A stretch of DNA of 12,832 nucleotides from Dehalococcoidia bacterium UBA2160 (GTDB lineage: Bacteria; Chloroflexota; Dehalococcoidia; Lucifugimonadales; UBA1123), in the NCBI GenBank assembly GCA_002328865.1, contig DCWO01000045.1, positions 1 to 12,832 on the forward strand, in the 5' to 3' direction. Shown in pieces: positions 1 to 6,993 of the stretch. Below the pieces are notes generated by a model. It was not told the DNA's origin, ran no database searches, and saw nothing but the letters and a program-made list of their open reading frames with translations. The stretch's first letter is position 1; every line of letters begins with the position of its first letter. Position numbers and translations under genes: made by a program.

Positions 1-1
1 A

Positions 2-562
2 TTATCTCTCCGCCCTTCACAGGAGAAGATGACCCTGGGCCGGACGGTAGACGTCGGATTCATTTCGCGTGCGTCGACGCGCCCTGAACTGGACTCTCAG
101 CCTGTCTTGGTGGACGAGATCGTGCCTATCGTGAACGCGGATCACCCTCTCGCCGGCGCCGACGGGCTCAAACCCAAAGACCTGATGCATGAGATGATCT
201 TCGTGCGCGAGGAAGGATCGACCGGTCGCGACACCACGGATCGGCTGCTCCAGGAGCACGGCCTGTCCGACCGGATCGCCATGGAAGCGGCCAGCCACGA
301 GGCCATCAGAGCCCTGGTCATGGCTGGAGCGGGCATCGGATTCGTGCCTCGCTCATGTTTGGGCGGCGCCGGGATCGCCGTCCCCGTTTCGATCATCGAC
401 CTGCCACAACTGTGCGCGCCGCTGAACCTCCACATGGTCTGCCTCAAAGATCGGCTCCAATCGGACGCCCAAGCGAGGTTCATGGAACTGGCGTCACCCC
501 CTGATCTCTGGAGCGGTCCCGGAGCTTTCAACGACTCGTCGCTGCCGTTTGCGTCCGACTGA
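2..562 (+). CDS. LysR-type transcriptional regulator, 3' part (5' end outside window)
   Basis: This is the effector-binding half of a LysR-type regulator. The reading frame is already open at the first bases (residues LSLRPSQEK precede the first ATG at 29), so the gene starts to the left and that ATG is internal. About 186 residues are visible. They match the periplasmic-binding-protein-like LysR domain: 'VDVGFISR' after a variable stretch, 'DEIVPIVNADHPLAG', and 'GAGIGFVPRS' near the end, a typical LysR signature. The N-terminal helix-turn-helix is missing because of the window edge. It lies upstream of, and on the same strand as, the D-glutamate cyclase genes. The next gene has its own promoter at 584–612, so the two need not be one transcript, and a regulatory link is only suggested by proximity. 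The effector is unknown. The family call is firm. Confidence 0.85.
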   Translation, partial: LSLRPSQEKMTLGRTVDVGFISRASTRPELDSQPVLVDEIVPIVNADHPLAGADGLKPKDLMHEMIFVREEGSTGRDTTDRLLQEHGLSDRIAMEAASHEAIRALVMAGAGIGFVPRSCLGGAGIAVPVSIIDLPQLCAPLNLHMVCLKDRLQSDAQARFMELASPPDLWSGPGAFNDSSLPFASD

Positions 563-583
563 CGCGCCGCCCGCGCCTGATGC

Positions 584-612
584 TTGACTGCATTGGCGCC
601 TCGTACTATTCT
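584..612 (+). promoter_or_regulatory. Sigma-70-like promoter of the D-glutamate cyclase genes
   Basis: The -35 box TTGACT (584–589) matches consensus at 5 of 6 bases. A 17-bp spacer leads to the -10 box TATTCT (607–612), which matches at 4 of 6. Transcription would begin near 619, giving a leader of about 67 nt before the ATG at 686. It sits just after the LysR stop codon, so the downstream genes can be transcribed independently. Confidence 0.6.
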
Positions 613-643
613 AGGCGTGCTTCGTTAGCCAACCCATTCCGGG

Positions 644-663
644 GGCCCCGACCCGTCGGGGCC
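644..663 (+). other. GC-rich hairpin in the 5' leader of the DUF1445 gene
   Basis: GGCCCCGA (644–651) pairs perfectly with TCGGGGCC (656–663) across a 4-nt loop. The stem falls inside the predicted leader and ends 22 nt before the start codon, just upstream of the ribosome binding site. No run of T follows, so it is not a typical intrinsic terminator. It may stabilise the mRNA or affect translation, but no known riboswitch is recognised. Confidence 0.4.
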
Positions 664-685
664 GCACACAGCTTGGAGGACGCCC

Positions 686-1480
686 ATGCAGGTCTCGACG
701 CTTCCGACCACACCGTCTGACGTAAGACAGCTCATTAGGGCAAACGAATTGGTCCAGCCAACCGCCGGAATGGCGCCGGGCCACATCCAAGCCAACCTGG
801 CCATTCTCCCCCGGGATGCGGCTTTCGACTTTTTGCTGTTCTGCCAGCGCAACCCCCGACCGTGTCCGCTCCTCGAGGTCATCGAGGCAGGGGACACGGA
901 GCCCAGAGTCTTTGCTCCGGGCGCGGACATCCGCACCGACATCGCCAAGTACCGCGTCTACGAGCACGGGGAGATGACGGCTGAAGTGTCTAACATCACG
1001 GATTTCTGGCGCGACGACCTTGTATCGTTCCTGTTGGGCTGCAGTTTCTCGTTCGAGAGCGCCTTGATTACCGCCGGGATCGAGATGCGACACATCGAAA
1101 GATGCGTCAACGTTTCGATGTTCATCACGAACATCCCAACGACATCCGCCGGAGCGTTCTCGGGGCCGACGGTCGTGTCGATGCGCCCCATTCCGCGCGA
1201 GCAGATTGTGCGTGCGGTGCAGGTCACGTCTCGATTCCCAGCGGTCCACGGAGCGCCGGTGCACATCGGAGATCCCGCGGCGATCGGCATCAGCGACGTT
1301 TCACAGCCCGATCTGGGAGACCCCGCCGAGTTCAAAGAAGGGGAGGTCCCTGTGTTCTGGGCGTGCGGAGTGACGCCGCAAGCTGTTGCCATGAACTCCA
1401 AGCCTCCGCTGATGATCACACACTCACCCGGCTACATGTTCATCACCGACAAGCAGGACGAAGACATGGCCGTGATATAG
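686..1480 (+). CDS. D-glutamate cyclase-type hydro-lyase, DUF1445 half (YcsI family)
   Basis: A 264-residue cytosolic protein of the DUF1445 family (B. subtilis YcsI type, about 260 residues), so it is full length. In mammalian DGLUCY this domain is the N-terminal half of the enzyme that interconverts D-glutamate and 5-oxo-D-proline. Family blocks are seen in order: 'TAGMAPGHIQANL' (26–38), 'FDFLLFCQRNPRPCPLLEV' (47–65), 'GADIRTDIAKYRVY' (79–92), 'WRDDLVSFLLGCSFSFE' (108–124), 'VVSMRPIP' (163–170), 'TSRFPAVHGAPVHIGDP' (181–197) and 'VFWACGVTPQ' (223–232), then 'ITHSPGYMFITD' (244–255). The ATG follows GGAGG with a 6-nt spacer. It is followed 82 bp later by the DUF4392 gene, the other half of the mammalian protein. 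Many bacterial members are annotated only as putative hydro-lyase. The family is certain; the exact reaction is inferred. Confidence 0.9.
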   Translation: MQVSTLPTTPSDVRQLIRANELVQPTAGMAPGHIQANLAILPRDAAFDFLLFCQRNPRPCPLLEVIEAGDTEPRVFAPGADIRTDIAKYRVYEHGEMTAEVSNITDFWRDDLVSFLLGCSFSFESALITAGIEMRHIERCVNVSMFITNIPTTSAGAFSGPTVVSMRPIPREQIVRAVQVTSRFPAVHGAPVHIGDPAAIGISDVSQPDLGDPAEFKEGEVPVFWACGVTPQAVAMNSKPPLMITHSPGYMFITDKQDEDMAVI

Positions 1481-1514
1481 GCGGCGCGGCGCCGGCCTGA
1501 AGGCCGACCGTGCC

Positions 1515-1533
1515 CGTCAATGAATCGTCAATG
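1515..1533 (+). repeat. Two CGTCAATG direct repeats, 11 bp apart
   Basis: CGTCAATG occurs at 1515–1522 and again at 1526–1533 in the gap between the two D-glutamate cyclase genes. The 11-bp period is about one helical turn, as in some tandem protein-binding sites, but chance is possible. A 5-bp hairpin (CGGCC, loop TGAA, GGCCG; 1493–1506) lies just before it. No terminator T-run is present. Confidence 0.3.
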
Positions 1534-1562
1534 CGGACCAGCAAAGCCAATCGGAGTGTTCG

Positions 1563-2402
1563 ATGACTATTGAAGACATCATTCTGGACAACGACCGGCG
1601 GGGCATCTCATCGCTCAGGCCATTCGTCCCGGCGAATTTCGCCGAGGAAGCCGCGCTGCTGATCCTCGACAATCCGGGCACGGCGATAATCACGACCGGG
1701 TTCTACATACTCGATGCGGCGGCAGCCGAGACCGACGGCCCGCCCGGCGCCGTGGCCATCGGCAACGCGCTCCACGAGCTCGGCTACAGCGTCGTGTACG
1801 TCACCGACCGTTTTGCTGCTTCGTTGATGGCCAAAACCGGCGGGGAGCATGCCCGAGTCGTCGAGTTCCCCATCATGGAAGACGACGTCAGCAGCCAGTT
1901 CGCAGCGGGCCTGCTTGCAGAAATCGACCCGTCGATCGTCATATCCATCGAGCGATGCGGTTTTACCGACGAAGGTCTGTACCGGAACATGCGTGGCAAG
2001 GACATTAGCGCGTACAACGCGAAGATCGACCACATCTTCACCGAAGACCGCCCGTCAGTCGGCATTGGCGACGGCGGCAACGAGATCGGGATGGGCAACC
2101 TGGCCGACGAGATTCCGAAGATCGAGACATTGGTCAAACAACCCTGCGTGACCAGAACGACGAAGCTCGTGTTGAGCTCCGTGTCGAACTGGGGAGGTTA
2201 TGGCCTGGTTGCTGCGCTGTCTCAGGCCAAGGGCCGGAACCTGCTGCCTTCGATCGAAGAAGAGCAGGCGCTGATGAAGAAGACGGTCGATCTGGGGGCC
2301 GTCGACGGCATGAGCGCCAAGCAGGAGTACAAGGTCGACGGGTTTACGCTGGAGGAGAACTCGCAAACCCTCCAAGCCCTTCACGACCACGTCGGCCAGT
2401 AG
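1563..2402 (+). CDS. D-glutamate cyclase C-terminal domain-like protein (DUF4392)
   Basis: A 279-residue protein of the DUF4392 family, the C-terminal half of mammalian D-glutamate cyclase. The key signature is the glycine-rich 'GIGDGGNEIGMGN' block (167–179). Also seen are 'TTGFYI' (44–49), 'ETDGPPGAVAIGNALHELG' (56–74), 'DPSIVISIERCG' (122–133) and 'SVSNWGGYGLVAAL' (206–219). These fit a Rossmann-like alpha/beta fold with a small-ligand or phosphate-binding loop. No signal peptide or membrane segment is seen. The ATG has GGAG 6 nt upstream. Because the DUF1445 half is the preceding gene on the same strand, the two proteins probably form one enzyme or act on the same D-glutamate/5-oxoproline pool. 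That partnership is inferred from the mammalian fusion and the gene order. Family assignment is firm. Confidence 0.9.
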   Translation: MTIEDIILDNDRRGISSLRPFVPANFAEEAALLILDNPGTAIITTGFYILDAAAAETDGPPGAVAIGNALHELGYSVVYVTDRFAASLMAKTGGEHARVVEFPIMEDDVSSQFAAGLLAEIDPSIVISIERCGFTDEGLYRNMRGKDISAYNAKIDHIFTEDRPSVGIGDGGNEIGMGNLADEIPKIETLVKQPCVTRTTKLVLSSVSNWGGYGLVAALSQAKGRNLLPSIEEEQALMKKTVDLGAVDGMSAKQEYKVDGFTLEENSQTLQALHDHVGQ

Positions 2403-2448
2403 CGGGAACTCCTGATCCGTGGACGCCCAACACCCTCCCGAGGCGACA

Positions 2449-3276
2449 ATGTGGGCGGAGCGCCTGTCGGAATTCGCCCCCGGGTTCATGGCGAATCACC
2501 CGGCGCTCTCTCGCGTATGTGAACGCGGCGACCTGGTGCTCGGTGGCTCGACGTCCCTCGGAGTGGACGACGAGTTCTCCGATCTGGACCTCGAGCTGGC
2601 ACTGTCGGACGAAGATGTAGCCGCTTTTGACGAGGCGTCGCCTACTCGATACATCGATTTCACGTTGGGCGGCAAACTGGGCTCGATCATGGTGGCTTCT
2701 GTCGACGGCTGGGGCGTCAGGATCGACAGGTGCGACATGCCGCTGATCTCTGAGCTTCGCAATGCCATCGTGCTGAGCGAGTCCGCGGGCGCTGCAGGGT
2801 CGCTGATCTCCATAGCGCGCCAGCCGATGAAGCGAGATGTCAGCCAGGCGTTCTTCTTCTACCACTACTTCGAGTTGCGCAGCTTCCATCGCTCCGGCGA
2901 CAACCCGATGAACCGCGATGACGGGGTCGCCGCGTACATGAACTCCGCTCAAGCGCTGGCGCACGGTCTGAGGGCTTGTCTGTCTCTGGACGGCGAACCC
3001 TATCCTTACGAAAAGTGGGTGTGGAGGGCCGCCTCTCGAACGCCGACCGGCCAACTAATCGCTCCGGCCGTGAACCGCATCATGGACCACCTGGCCGCCG
3101 ACGCTCTCCGCTTTCCGGGTCCTGAATCGGAAAATCCGCTGAGCCTGGAGCTCAAAGGGCTGCGAAACGATCTCGTGGACGCGGCCCGGTCCAAGGGCAT
3201 CGACGAGCCATGGCTCACACGTTGGTGGGAGCATGTCAACCAGGCCCGCACTGCCACGAGCCGCGTACACTGGTGA
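2449..3276 (+). CDS. Nucleotidyltransferase-fold protein, substrate unknown
   Basis: A protein of 275 residues with an N-terminal minimal nucleotidyltransferase motif: 'LVLGGSTSLGVDDEFSDLDLEL' region, with GGS at 32–34 and the metal-binding pair D45-x-D47. A possible third acidic residue is D70 or D93. The C-terminal part (about 125–260) is helical, with 'YHYFELRSF' and 'YPYEKWVWRAA' (185–195), resembling the helical domains of adenylyltransferase-like proteins. I chose the ATG at 2449 because GAGG lies 5 nt upstream. A GTG at 2419 in the same frame would add ten unconserved-looking residues. It follows the DUF4392 gene by 46 bp and is probably co-transcribed. Small nucleotidyltransferases of this type modify small molecules, RNA or proteins, or act as antibiotic-modifying enzymes or toxins; nothing here settles which. 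Its link to D-glutamate metabolism is only positional. Confidence 0.75.
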   Translation: MWAERLSEFAPGFMANHPALSRVCERGDLVLGGSTSLGVDDEFSDLDLELALSDEDVAAFDEASPTRYIDFTLGGKLGSIMVASVDGWGVRIDRCDMPLISELRNAIVLSESAGAAGSLISIARQPMKRDVSQAFFFYHYFELRSFHRSGDNPMNRDDGVAAYMNSAQALAHGLRACLSLDGEPYPYEKWVWRAASRTPTGQLIAPAVNRIMDHLAADALRFPGPESENPLSLELKGLRNDLVDAARSKGIDEPWLTRWWEHVNQARTATSRVHW

Positions 3277-3289
3277 GACGGTTTCCGGA

Positions 3290-4426
3290 TCAGACCAAGT
3301 TAGCCTGGATGCAGTCGAAATTGATGCCGTGGCCCAGTCCGGAACCTTGCGGCAGGTGGACGAAGCCGTCGGCGTCCAGATCGTCGATCTTGGCGTTCAG
3401 CCAGGGCTCAACCGCGTCGTAGTCGATGAACGGATGAAGCAGCCCACGCTCGTAGAACTCCCCGGGTATGCCCATCGCTCCCAGCGCGTGGAGGTTTCCG
3501 GCGCCGCCTCCGTGGACCTCCATGGCAACTCCGAACGACTCGGCCAAGTGCACGATCTTCATCAACGGCGTGATGCCTCCGACGTCCCCTACCCCGGCAA
3601 GGCTGATGTCCGCCGCGTCGCGCGCGATCCATTCCGCCCTTGTGTACATCTTGCCTTCGGCGGTCTCCGGTCCGATCACCGGGATGTCGAGCTGTTGCGA
3701 CAGCCACGCGTATGAAGAGATGCTGTGCTCGTCCATCGGCTCTTCGAACCAGCAGTAGTTCAGCTTCTCCAATTCCCTGCCAATGTAGTACGCCTGCTCA
3801 CGTGAGTAGAAGTGGTACGCGTCCAGCATCAGCGGGATGTCGGGCCCCACGGCCTCGCGAACCGCTGCACACGCCTTGACGTCCATCTTCGGATCCGGCG
3901 CCCACGCTATGGGCGGCATCCAGGTGTGGAGCTTGAAAGCCTTGTAACCTCGCTGCATGCACCACTCCGCAAACCGCGCGTAGTCCTCTGGCGAACTCAG
4001 GCCTCCCGGAATCTCGTCTCCGCACATCGTCGAGGCGTAGGCCAGCACTTTGTCCCGGTACCCGCCGAGCAGCTTGTAGACGGGCTGGCCGGACGCATTG
4101 CCAGCCAGGTCCCAGAGCGCCATGTCGATCACTCCGACTTCTCGGTCGGTCAGATCGCGGTGCGCCCGTTGCCAGTGCCGAAGCCGCTGCCACAGCTTTT
4201 CGCGCATCAGCGGATCCTCGCCCACCAGCGCGGGTTTGAAGACGTTTTCGACGAGCGCCTCGGGCGTGCCGCCGAACGCGCGTCCGACGACGCCCTCGCC
4301 CGTCGCGATCGTGACCATGGTCTGGACTGCGTCGTGCTCGTCTCCAGCATGGGTGTGGCCTTCGGAGTCGCGCACGACCGTCGTCTTGTAGCTGAACCGC
4401 TGAGTCGATACGTCAGTAATTCGCAA
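3290..4426 (-). CDS. Mandelate racemase/muconate lactonizing enzyme-type enolase superfamily protein
   Basis: A full-length 378-residue member of the enolase superfamily, which abstracts a proton next to a carboxylate to dehydrate or epimerise acid sugars and related acids. The N-terminal capping domain covers about 1–125 ('IDMALWDLAGNASGQPVYKLLGG', 100–122). The barrel carries metal ligands D202 ('LMLDAYH'), E228/E229 ('CWFEEP') and E254 ('IGPE'). D281 ('GDVGG') and H305 ('EVHGG') form the His-Asp dyad of the mandelate racemase subgroup. At the second-strand KxK position it reads K165-L-H167, so the second lysine is histidine. The start is TTG at 4426 with GGGGGA 5 nt upstream; the ATG at 4439 is out of frame. 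It has its own promoter (4470–4498). Its 3' end lies 13 bp from the convergent nucleotidyltransferase gene. The substrate cannot be told; acid-sugar dehydratase is likeliest. Confidence 0.9.
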   Translation of the reverse strand: MRITDVSTQRFSYKTTVVRDSEGHTHAGDEHDAVQTMVTIATGEGVVGRAFGGTPEALVENVFKPALVGEDPLMREKLWQRLRHWQRAHRDLTDREVGVIDMALWDLAGNASGQPVYKLLGGYRDKVLAYASTMCGDEIPGGLSSPEDYARFAEWCMQRGYKAFKLHTWMPPIAWAPDPKMDVKACAAVREAVGPDIPLMLDAYHFYSREQAYYIGRELEKLNYCWFEEPMDEHSISSYAWLSQQLDIPVIGPETAEGKMYTRAEWIARDAADISLAGVGDVGGITPLMKIVHLAESFGVAMEVHGGGAGNLHALGAMGIPGEFYERGLLHPFIDYDAVEPWLNAKIDDLDADGFVHLPQGSGLGHGINFDCIQANLV

Positions 4427-4469
4427 TGAAATCCCCCATGGCTAAGCGACGTTGAGTATCTGCGGCGAC

Positions 4470-4498
4470 ATTATAGAACGTCGAGCGAAGGCGTCCAA
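4470..4498 (-). promoter_or_regulatory. Promoter of the enolase-superfamily gene, perfect TATAAT
   Basis: Read on the minus strand, TTGGAC (4498–4493) is followed after 17 bp by TATAAT (4475–4470), a 6/6 match to the -10 consensus. The -35 box is weaker. The start of transcription would be near 4463, giving a leader of about 37 nt to the TTG start at 4426. Confidence 0.6.
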
Positions 4499-4570
4499 CT
4501 ACGGGAGGTCGGCGCTTGATCTTTGGGAGAAACGGAGTTCTGGCGGAAACGGCGCTACGGCGTGAGATCG

Positions 4571-5959
4571 CTAGTCAGTGCGTTCACCCTCAGCGACCTG
4601 CAATTCATCGAGCTCGTCGTCTTCGAATTCCGCTTCTTCGGCATCGACCTCGATCGGTCTGAACACCTTCCAGTAGATCATCGTCGAGACCAGGTACGCG
4701 GCCGCCATGACCATGAACGGCGTCGCGAAGTCGCCAGTGTCCATTATCCGCGAGCTCACGAAAATGGCGACAGCCGACACCGCGCTGCCCACCGCGATCT
4801 CGATGCCGGTGCTCGTTGCCCGTTCTCGCGGTTCCAGCACTGACATGTTGAAGGCGTCATCCAGCGGGAAGCTCATCCTGAAGGCGCCGGTTCTTCCAAC
4901 ATGAGCTATCCCCATCAGGACGAGCAGAATGCTTCCCTCGCCAAAGGCAACGGGCAGCAGTCCCATGGCAAGAACAAACGGGACGGCCATCATCCTGGTC
5001 GCGGCTATGGCGTCAACTTTGAGCATCCTCGTCGCCAGCAGCGGCACCAGCAAAGTAACGACGGCCAGACTCAGCTCGCCTACCGCAAACAGCACGCCGA
5101 TTTCGCCTTCGTCCGCGTGCATATGCCCTTCGTGGAAGACCACGTTAAGCAACGGAACCACGGCTGCGGTGCCGACGGCGATGATCGCGCTGGTCAAGAC
5201 GAAGTAGGCGATCCTGCGCGGATGTTTTATATCGGCCGTCAACCTGCGCCACCCCTCGGGTTTTGACTCCGGACTGCCCTCCAGCTCAGGCCTCTCGACC
5301 GCCTCGAAAGAACGAAGCAGCAACGCCGGCGCCAGGGACAGGAACCAGAGAGCCAACCCGGCATACGTCGCGAATCGGTAAGCGTTTACCTTCCCGAACT
5401 CGTCGATGAACATCAAAGGCAACAGGCCGGCCATCAGCGCCCCGGCCATTGCGGACATCGTGCGGAAGCTTCCTGCCACGGAGAACAGGTGGACCCGCTC
5501 CGAGGGCTGGCTGTTCTCGGCCATGAAGGCAGCCTCGGAGGTGTGATGAAGGTTGTTGAAGAAGGCCACGAACGCGGGGCCGGCCAGCAGTATTGCCTCG
5601 CTCCGTGTATGGATCATCACGAGGGCGATGATCGCCCCGACCCCGTCGCCGAGGATGAATGAGGCTTTTCGACCGATTCGGTCGGAGACGAACCCCGCCG
5701 GCACGGCGGTGACGGCGGTCGCGACGAACCCGATTGTGAGGCGGAGGCCCACGAACTTGACGTCGAATCCGAGCGCGAGCAGGTAGAGGTTGAACAGGAC
5801 CGTGAACGAGCCGTGGATCATGTCCATGCCGATCACGTGCAACACATAGAGGTTGGCGTTGCGGCTGAACTCGCGAGTCCGGGCAACGTATTCGACGACG
5901 AAGCCGGAGACCTGCCTCAGGACCTGGCTGGACCCTGTGTTGGCGGGCTCGGCTGACAT
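4571..5959 (-). CDS. Major facilitator superfamily transporter
   Basis: A 462-residue inner-membrane protein with about twelve hydrophobic segments and the MFS loop motif A 'GFVSDRIGRK' (89–98) after the second segment. A second half begins after the charged central loop 'RPELEGSPESKPEGWRR'. The C-terminal tail is strongly acidic ('DAEEAEFEDDELDELQ'), which is unusual in amount but lies in the cytosol. I chose the ATG at 5959 because AGGAG lies 6 nt upstream. An ATG at 5965 overlaps that site, and a GTG at 6004 would add fifteen polar residues with no clear ribosome binding site. It follows its own promoter at 6096–6124. The neighbouring enolase gene on the same strand has a separate promoter. 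The substrate is unknown: either drug export or uptake of an organic acid fits. Confidence 0.88.
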   Translation of the reverse strand: MSAEPANTGSSQVLRQVSGFVVEYVARTREFSRNANLYVLHVIGMDMIHGSFTVLFNLYLLALGFDVKFVGLRLTIGFVATAVTAVPAGFVSDRIGRKASFILGDGVGAIIALVMIHTRSEAILLAGPAFVAFFNNLHHTSEAAFMAENSQPSERVHLFSVAGSFRTMSAMAGALMAGLLPLMFIDEFGKVNAYRFATYAGLALWFLSLAPALLLRSFEAVERPELEGSPESKPEGWRRLTADIKHPRRIAYFVLTSAIIAVGTAAVVPLLNVVFHEGHMHADEGEIGVLFAVGELSLAVVTLLVPLLATRMLKVDAIAATRMMAVPFVLAMGLLPVAFGEGSILLVLMGIAHVGRTGAFRMSFPLDDAFNMSVLEPRERATSTGIEIAVGSAVSAVAIFVSSRIMDTGDFATPFMVMAAAYLVSTMIYWKVFRPIEVDAEEAEFEDDELDELQVAEGERTD

Positions 5960-6095
5960 CCGCATCTCCTGCCTGGCGCCGCGATCGCTAAGGGCAGGCC
6001 TCACCTTTACGACGCTCGAGCGATCGGCGCCAGCGGCGCCCAGGTTGAGGTCAGTTCAGACTGCTGTCGCCGTGTGAGGCTGTGATTATCGGTAA

Positions 6096-6124
6096 ACGGT
6101 AGGCTCGTGGCGCCGCGAAGTCAA
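6096..6124 (-). promoter_or_regulatory. Sigma-70-like promoter of the MFS transporter gene
   Basis: On the minus strand TTGACT (6124–6119, 5 of 6) is followed after exactly 17 bp by TACCGT (6101–6096, 3 of 6, keeping T1, A2 and T6). A better -10-like hexamer, GATAAT, lies a few bases downstream but lacks a matching -35. The leader to the ATG at 5959 would be about 130 nt. Confidence 0.45.
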
Positions 6125-6405
6125 GCAATCGACGTCAACCCCGTTCATCGCGCTTCGCCGCCTATCGAAGGTGTCAATCGTCCAACGACTGACTGCATCG
6201 GACCAGTGCGCTGATCGAATGCCGAGGATTGTCGCGAAGAATCTTTGTACAATTCCCAAAAAGATGCGCGCATAAGTCCTTTCACAGGAACGAACCTCAT
6301 GCTAGCATTTGCATTGAGCGGACCATGAATACCGATGTATGGGGCCGGAAAGTTCTCATACTCTGACCTGAATTTGACTACGTTTCCAGTCAGGGCACAC
6401 TGGCC
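6125..6405. other. AT-richer intergenic stretch with no convincing gene
   Basis: This gap separates the divergent MFS and rsmD genes. By hand count 6241–6300 is about 42% GC and 6301–6360 about 48%, clearly below the flanking genes. A 104-codon open frame on the minus strand (6145–6459) covers it. It overlaps the start of rsmD, begins without a good ribosome binding site and resembles no family I know, so it is not called. A weak imperfect dyad is centred near 6208. The stretch may be a decayed insertion or an intergenic repeat; within this window it has no second copy that I could see. Confidence 0.4.
6374..6401 (+). promoter_or_regulatory. Possible promoter of rsmD–coaD
   Basis: TTGACT (6374–6379, 5 of 6) is followed after 16 bp by a weak -10, CACACT (6396–6401). 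Transcription would start near 6408, which leaves room for the GAGGA site at 6417–6421 and the GTG start at 6430 but not for a ribosome binding site before the ATG at 6415. The -10 is poor, so confidence is low. Confidence 0.3.
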
Positions 6406-6429
6406 TTGTCCGCCATGAGGACGGTTCCC

Positions 6430-6993
6430 GTGACGACCAGGATCAGCGGTGGCGTTCACAGAGGCCGGGTGGTGAGGACGCCGAAGTCGGTCAATTTGCG
6501 ACCGACAACAGAGCGGGTCAGAGCGGCGGTGTTCTCGATTATAGGGGCGGACAGCGTTGCAGAGAAAAGGGTGCTCGACCTGTATGCAGGCACAGGCGCA
6601 TTTGGCATCGACGCTCTCAGTCGGGGCGCCTCACGAGTCGATTTCATCGAGCACAATCCGGTGCTTTGCAGAGCCATTCGCGAGCTCATGAACGAACTCG
6701 CGCCGGACGCCAAAACGAACGTGCACCAGGGCAAGGTACACCGGACGCTGCCAAATCTGAAGGGACAATACGATCTGGTTTTCGCCGATCCGCCCTACGA
6801 CTCCAAGGAGATGGACCGAGTCTTGAACGATCTAATACGCTGCCGAACGGTCGCTGACGGAGGGACCGTCGTCCTCGAGTATCGGGCGAATTACGGCTCG
6901 ATAGACGCAGTCGCCGGTTTCCGACGGTTGACCGATCGGAGGTACGGCAGCGCCGCGATAACGATACTCGAAGCAGGAGACGCCCATGCCTAA
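6430..6993 (+). CDS. rsmD: 16S rRNA (guanine(966)-N(2))-methyltransferase RsmD
   Basis: A 187-residue SAM-dependent methyltransferase that modifies G966 of 16S rRNA in the small ribosomal subunit. The order of motifs is that of RsmD: 'ISGGVHRGR' (5–13), 'RPTTERVRAAVFSII' (24–38), the SAM-binding 'LDLYAGTGAFGIDALSRGA' (49–67), and the catalytic 'DPPY' (120–123) typical of N-methyltransferases acting on exocyclic amines. Starts at TTG 6406, ATG 6415 and GTG 6430 share the frame. I chose GTG because GAGGA lies 8 nt upstream and because RsmD proteins normally begin only a few residues before the 'ISGG' block. The last 8 bp overlap the start of coaD, a pairing seen in many bacteria, which suggests translational coupling. 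Function is well supported; only the start is uncertain. Confidence 0.9.
   Translation: MTTRISGGVHRGRVVRTPKSVNLRPTTERVRAAVFSIIGADSVAEKRVLDLYAGTGAFGIDALSRGASRVDFIEHNPVLCRAIRELMNELAPDAKTNVHQGKVHRTLPNLKGQYDLVFADPPYDSKEMDRVLNDLIRCRTVADGGTVVLEYRANYGSIDAVAGFRRLTDRRYGSAAITILEAGDAHA

Noticed and set aside
2344..3054. Long minus-strand open frame opposite the nucleotidyltransferase gene
   Set aside because: High GC gives long antisense frames. It shows arginine-rich low-information sequence, whereas the plus strand has a real nucleotidyltransferase motif.
4440..4570. Terminator after the MFS gene
   Set aside because: CGGCG blocks near 4553–4562 are direct repeats, not inverted, and no T-run follows. 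No terminator is supported.
6145..6459. 104-codon minus-strand open frame between the MFS and rsmD genes
   Set aside because: It overlaps the start of rsmD, has no good ribosome binding site and resembles no family I know. Kept only as a note on the intergenic patch.
676..6991. Shared GACGCCCATGC context at the starts of the DUF1445 gene (680–690) and coaD (6980–6990)
   Set aside because: The match covers only the spacer and start codon after a ribosome binding site; surrounding bases differ, so it is likely chance.
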